Under the pieces are notes generated by a model. That model did not search any database. It was not told where the DNA came from and saw only the letters and a list, made by a program, of their open reading frames with translations. 17,098 nucleotides of DNA from Caryophanales bacterium (GTDB taxonomy: Bacteria; Bacillota_I; Bacilli_A; RF39; UBA660), in NCBI GenBank assembly GCA_016291995.1, contig JAEEZV010000066.1, positions 1 through 17,098 of the forward strand. Direction: 5' to 3'. Made by a program: the position numbers and the translations under genes. Below are positions 14,217-17,098 of this stretch, in pieces (position 1 is the stretch's first letter; each line of letters starts with the position of its first letter).

Positions 14217-14245
14217 AAGCATTTAGTTTGTAAATGCTTTTTTTT
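14215..14245 (+). terminator. Terminator after the kinase-like gene
   Basis: AAAAGCATTT (14215-14224) and AAATGCTTTT (14232-14241) form a perfect 10-bp stem with a 7-base loop, followed by TTTT. The stop codon overlaps its start. Confidence 0.9.
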
Positions 14246-14268
14246 ATGTTATAATTACATTAGGTGTT
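14228..14268 (+). promoter_or_regulatory. Promoter and SD of scpA, overlapping the preceding terminator
   Basis: An extended -10, TGT followed by TATAAT (14250-14255), is 6 bases before AGGTGTT (14262-14268) and the ATG at 14273. A -35-like TTGTAA (14228-14233, spacing 16) lies in the loop and right arm of the terminator. Confidence 0.6.
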
Positions 14269-14272
14269 AGAT

Positions 14273-15001
14273 ATGGATTATAGTATCAAAATAAATGAAT
14301 TTGAAGGACCGTTAGATTTACTATTACATCTTATTAAAGAATCTAATATTAGTATCTATGACATTGAAATAAATGAAATAACGAAACAATATTTAGATTA
14401 CCTAAATAAGATGGAAGAATTAAATATTAATGTTGCATCTTCCTATTTAGTAATGGCTGCAGAACTTATGGAAATAAAATCTAAATCATTATTACCTATA
14501 ACAGATGAAGAGCCAGAAGAAGATGATGAAGAAAGTGTATCTAGAGAAAATCTTATCAATAAACTAGTCGAGTATCAAAAATATAAAGACATGATTGATA
14601 CATTTAAAAATATGGAAGAAACTAGACAAGAAATACATGTCAAGTCACCTGAAAGAATAAGTAATTATCTAGATGAAAAAATAACTTATTCCAATGAAGA
14701 ATCTATTGATGATTTAGTTAATGCTTTCAAAGACTTTTTACAAAGATTAGATAAAGAAAAACCCATAACAACTAAAATAACTAATAAAGAATATAGCATT
14801 AAAGAAAGAAAAGCTAAAATAAAGAATATCTTAAAAGAAAAGAAGAAAGTATTATTTACAGAACTTTTTGAAGTTCATAATACTAGTTTTATTGTTGTAA
14901 CTTTCTTATCTATTTTAGAAATGGTTAAAGAAAAAGAAGTAATAATAAAACAAGATGGTAACTTTAAAGATATTACTATCGAATTAGGAGGCAAGAGATG
15001 A
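14273..15001 (+). CDS. scpA: Segregation and condensation protein A (kleisin)
   Basis: A 242-residue kleisin that bridges the SMC heads in the chromosome-compacting condensin. The N-terminus 'YSIKINEFEGPLDLLLHLI' and 'ISIYDIEINEITKQYLDYL' are the ScpA family opening. 'AAELMEIKSKSLLP', followed by an acidic stretch, is also typical, and the C-terminal winged-helix part has 'VLFTELFEVHNTSFIVVTFL.ILEMVKEKEV'. The GTG at 14264 lies in the SD and is rejected in favour of the ATG at 14273. It overlaps scpB by four bases (ATGA), the usual coupling of the two SMC subunits. Confidence 0.97.
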   Translation: MDYSIKINEFEGPLDLLLHLIKESNISIYDIEINEITKQYLDYLNKMEELNINVASSYLVMAAELMEIKSKSLLPITDEEPEEDDEESVSRENLINKLVEYQKYKDMIDTFKNMEETRQEIHVKSPERISNYLDEKITYSNEESIDDLVNAFKDFLQRLDKEKPITTKITNKEYSIKERKAKIKNILKEKKKVLFTELFEVHNTSFIVVTFLSILEMVKEKEVIIKQDGNFKDITIELGGKR

Positions 15002-15552
15002 AAGGCGTATTAGAGGGACTATTATATGTACAAGGTGATTTAGGATTAACGATTGAACAAGTATCTGAAATATTAGAGATTACTCCTGATGAAGCTAAAG
15101 AATTAGTTTTGTCATTAAAACAAGATTATATAGATCAAGATAGAGGATTAAGAATTAATTATTTAGGTAATTCATTTAAATTAACTACCAAAGAAGAACA
15201 TAAAGAATACTTTAAAAAATTACTTACTACATCTAGAAATAATACCTTATCTAATCAAGCATTAGAAACATTAGCTATAATTGCTTATAATGAACCACTC
15301 ACTAGAATTGATGTTGATGACATAAGAGGCGTCGATTCAACATATGTTATGCGTCGATTATTAGCTAAAGGATTAATCAAAGAATGTGGTAGAAAAGATA
15401 TTCCTGGTCATCCAATTCTATATAAAACAACCGATGAATTCTTAGATTATTTTGGCTTATCTAGTAAAGAGGATTTACCAACAATAGAAGTTTTAACAGG
15501 TGAAAATGATGAAGATAAAGATTTATTTTCATCTTCATATAAAGAAGAATAA
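14998..15552 (+). CDS. scpB: Segregation and condensation protein B
   Basis: A 184-residue double winged-helix protein that dimerises and binds ScpA in the SMC complex. Family motifs are 'VLEGLLYVQGDLGLTIEQV', 'LSNQALETLAIIAYNEPLTR', 'DDIRGVDSTYVMRRLLAKGL' and 'GRKDIPGHPILYKTTDEFL', ending with an acidic tail. The start overlaps the scpA stop as ATGA, with GGAGG upstream. The length is normal for Bacilli. It is probably in one transcript with scpA and pdp. Confidence 0.97.
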   Translation: MKGVLEGLLYVQGDLGLTIEQVSEILEITPDEAKELVLSLKQDYIDQDRGLRINYLGNSFKLTTKEEHKEYFKKLLTTSRNNTLSNQALETLAIIAYNEPLTRIDVDDIRGVDSTYVMRRLLAKGLIKECGRKDIPGHPILYKTTDEFLDYFGLSSKEDLPTIEVLTGENDEDKDLFSSSYKEE

Positions 15553-15565
15553 ATAGGGAGGATTT

Positions 15566-16834
15566 ATGAATATTATAGATATCATAAATAAAAAAAGAAA
15601 AAAACAAGAATTAACAGATGAAGAAATAAAATATGTAATCGATAATTTCTTAAATGGTACCATTAAAGATTATCAAATGAGTAGTCTACTTATGGCCATC
15701 CTTTTAAACGATATGACCAATGAAGAAATATATTCACTTACTAAATATATGGCTGCTTCTGGCGAGCAATTAGATTTAACTAGTTTGGGTACCAATGTTG
15801 TAGACAAACATTCTACTGGTGGAGTAGGAGATAAAACCACTTTAATAATCGCTCCAATCGTTGCTTCTTGTGGTGTAAAAGTAGCTAAAATGAGTGGTAG
15901 AGGATTAGGACATACTGGTGGAACTATCGATAAATTAGAATCTATTCCCGGTTTTACTGTCAATCTAACTGAAAAAGAATTTATAAATGAAGTAAATGAT
16001 ATTGGCTTAGCTATTACTAGTCAAACCGAAAATGTAGCCCTAGCAGATAAAAAAATATATGCCTTAAGAGACGTAACAGGAACTGTTGAATCTATTCCAC
16101 TAATAGCTTCATCTATTATGAGCAAAAAAATAGCACTTGGAGCTAAAAAACTAGTCTTAGACGTAAAAGTAGGTAGTGGTGCATTAATTAAAAATATTGA
16201 TGATGCTAGAAGACTATCAAGATTAATGATCGATATTGGAAAACATAGCGGTATCGATGTAATATGTATCCTTACCAATATGTCTGTACCTTTAGGTAAT
16301 AATATTGGTAATGCTCTTGAAGTATCTGAAGCAATCGATATTCTTCATAATCACAAAAAAGGATCACTATATGAACTATGTGTTGAATTATCTTCTTATA
16401 TGGTTTCATTAGGATTAAAAATATCTTATGAAGAAGCCAAAGAAAAAGTATTAAATAATATTGATAATGATGAAGCATATGATAAGTTTTTAGAATTAGT
16501 AAAAACTCAGCATGGTAATATTGATAAATTACCACAAGAAAAAACTAAGTATGAAATTAAAACTATGACTGAAGGATACTTAGTTGATATTGATGCTTAT
16601 AAATTAGGAGTTTTGTCTATGTCACTAGGTGCAGGCAGGCTTACAAAAGAAGATAAACTAGATTATAGTGCAGGTATTATTGTAAATAAGAATATTAATG
16701 ACTATGTAAAAAAAGGTGATGTCATTATGACATTATATACTAAGAAAAAGATAACTAATATCGATAATACAATATTTAAAATATCTGATAAAAAGAATAG
16801 AAATAATAAATTAATTTATGAAATAATAAAATAA
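15566..16834 (+). CDS. pdp: Pyrimidine-nucleoside phosphorylase
   Basis: A 422-residue enzyme that splits thymidine, uridine or deoxyuridine with phosphate to the free base and (deoxy)ribose-1-phosphate. Family markers are 'VVDKHSTGGVGDKTTLIIAP' with the phosphate-binding loop, 'KMSGRGLGHTGGTIDKLES' (the family signature), 'ALRDVTGTVESIPLIASSIM' and 'LVLDVKVGSGA'. It is slightly shorter than Bacillus Pdp (433); DeoA thymidine phosphorylase is closely related, and Pdp is preferred because Gram-positives carry it. AGGGAGG lies 13 bases after scpB. No clear terminator follows before the next promoter. Confidence 0.92.
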   Translation: MNIIDIINKKRKKQELTDEEIKYVIDNFLNGTIKDYQMSSLLMAILLNDMTNEEIYSLTKYMAASGEQLDLTSLGTNVVDKHSTGGVGDKTTLIIAPIVASCGVKVAKMSGRGLGHTGGTIDKLESIPGFTVNLTEKEFINEVNDIGLAITSQTENVALADKKIYALRDVTGTVESIPLIASSIMSKKIALGAKKLVLDVKVGSGALIKNIDDARRLSRLMIDIGKHSGIDVICILTNMSVPLGNNIGNALEVSEAIDILHNHKKGSLYELCVELSSYMVSLGLKISYEEAKEKVLNNIDNDEAYDKFLELVKTQHGNIDKLPQEKTKYEIKTMTEGYLVDIDAYKLGVLSMSLGAGRLTKEDKLDYSAGIIVNKNINDYVKKGDVIMTLYTKKKITNIDNTIFKISDKKNRNNKLIYEIIK

Positions 16835-16849
16835 AAAAACAAAAACCCC

Positions 16850-16878
16850 TTGACTTTATCAAAAATAAGTGTTATGTT
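16850..16878 (+). promoter_or_regulatory. Promoter of the small-ORF leader
   Basis: TTGACT (16850-16855) and TATGTT (16873-16878) are separated by 17 bases. Transcription would begin near 16885. Confidence 0.65.
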
Positions 16879-16910
16879 TAATAAAATTTTAAAAAAAGGC
16901 GGGGGTAGCT

Positions 16911-17030
16911 ATGAATAAAGATATATTATATTTAAATTACGATTCTAGCTTCAGAAAATGCATCTGCAACGCAGACATTATTTGCTCATGCCTAAACATG
17001 ATCGTAGATAATAACGGCATTCAACTGTAA
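16911..17030 (+). CDS. 39-residue cysteine-containing small ORF (leader peptide or novel small protein)
   Basis: The frame begins at an ATG preceded by GGCGGGGGTAGCT, a strong G-rich SD, and ends at TAA 17028-17030. The peptide starts 'MNKDILYLNYDSSFR' and has a central C-x-C-x5-C-x-C arrangement, 'CICNADIICSC' (C17, C19, C25, C27). No family is recognised. It lies about 26 bases after a good promoter, and its stop codon spans the end of the left arm and the loop of a 16-bp hairpin. That suggests a leader peptide whose translation affects the hairpin, or a metal-binding microprotein with its own terminator. A purely structural RNA with a chance ORF is the main alternative. Confidence 0.5.
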   Translation: MNKDILYLNYDSSFRKCICNADIICSCLNMIVDNNGIQL

Positions 17031-17047
17031 AACAGTTGGGTGCCGTT
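17013..17047 (+). terminator. Long hairpin after the small ORF (terminator or attenuator)
   Basis: AACGGCATTCAACTGT (17013-17028) pairs with ACAGTTGGGTGCCGTT (17032-17047) over 16 bp, with two G-U pairs and the loop AAA. The following tract, TTCTGTTATT, is only moderately U-rich, so termination may be partial. The small ORF stop lies at the loop. Two smaller hairpins precede it: TCTGC/GCAGA (16963-16975) and TCATG/CATGA (16986-17001). Confidence 0.7.
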
Positions 17048-17071
17048 TTCTGTTATTATGGAGGTGATTTT

Positions 17072-17098
17072 ATGACTATTGAAAAATTGCTTGAACTT
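17072..17098 (+). CDS. Start of a downstream gene, only nine codons visible
   Basis: An ATG at 17072 follows GAGGTGAT (17061-17068), and the frame stays open to the window end ('MTIEKLLEL'). Too little is visible to assign a product. The position behind pdp would suit a pyrimidine-salvage gene such as cytidine deaminase, but that is a guess from gene order only. Confidence 0.55.

Noticed and set aside
15673..16535. Several minus-strand ORFs of 85-96 codons opposite pdp
   Set aside because: They are shadows of the conserved pdp reading frame, overlap each other in different frames and lack SDs.
16885..17047. T-box leader before the last gene
   Set aside because: No AGGGTGGNACCGCG-type antiterminator sequence or specifier-loop layout was seen.
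1..17098. tRNA, rRNA, CRISPR array, insertion sequence or prophage
   Set aside because: No cloverleaf, rRNA-like GC-rich conserved block, regularly spaced repeats, transposase or integrase was recognised on either strand.

Overview
The window is AT-rich Bacillota DNA. Genes are tightly packed, gaps are under 160 bases, and Shine-Dalgarno sites are strong. UGA is used as a stop (for example at 1386-1388, 4670-4672 and 14999-15001), so the standard bacterial code applies and not the mycoplasma one. Two kinds of gene suggest an uncultured gut-type Bacilli lineage, perhaps RF39-like: a tiny YjcZ-like one-helix protein, and a cassette of surface proteins with TasA/camelysin-type leaders and a '...GDGT-NPYVI' tail. 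The lineage is inference; Bacillota is well supported by DNA polymerase I, ScpA/ScpB, Pdp and the promoter/SD style.

Layout. 1-1388: the C-terminal end of a protein resembling a TraG/VirD4 coupling protein, followed two bases later by a formate/nitrite transporter, then a strong terminator. 1493-4672: a forward run with an orphan DUF1016 PD-(D/E)XK nuclease, a rhodanese, RmuC, a small two-helix membrane protein and a DUF3603/YjbA-like protein, closed by a bidirectional terminator. 4689-5804 (minus): a membrane-anchored parvulin foldase. 5951-6155: two tiny single-helix proteins. 6164-6532 (minus): a HIT protein. 6690-9765: three consecutive exported surface proteins. 9825-13206: polA and mutM. 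13293-14216: a protein-kinase-like gene on its own strong promoter. 14273-16834: scpA, scpB and pdp. 16850-17098: a promoter, a 39-codon cysteine-containing small ORF, a long hairpin, and the first nine codons of another gene.

Functions. polA and mutM form a base-excision repair pair (8-oxoguanine removal and gap filling). ScpA and ScpB are the kleisin and accessory subunits of the SMC condensin. Pdp salvages pyrimidine nucleosides. The 6690-9765 cassette probably builds or decorates an extracellular layer; the foldase at 4689-5804 could help fold exported proteins but is not linked to the cassette except by proximity.

The most notable features are not ordinary genes. (1) A compact start module recurs: a -10 hexamer, 5-6 bases, AGGTGAT, 3-5 bases, ATG. 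It predicts transcripts with leaders of roughly ten bases, and it corrects several gene starts. (2) A promoter, SD and start codon lie inside the loop and right arm of a terminator-like inverted repeat (3825-3880), with a related arrangement at 2402-2460. (3) The small ORF and hairpin leader at 16885-17071 look like an attenuator or a new small gene. (4) The surface-protein cassette contains two divergent paralogues and a third protein sharing a Cys-pair/aromatic-Arg motif. No tRNA, rRNA, CRISPR array, IS element or att site was recognised. No stretch without a gene exceeds 300 bases.
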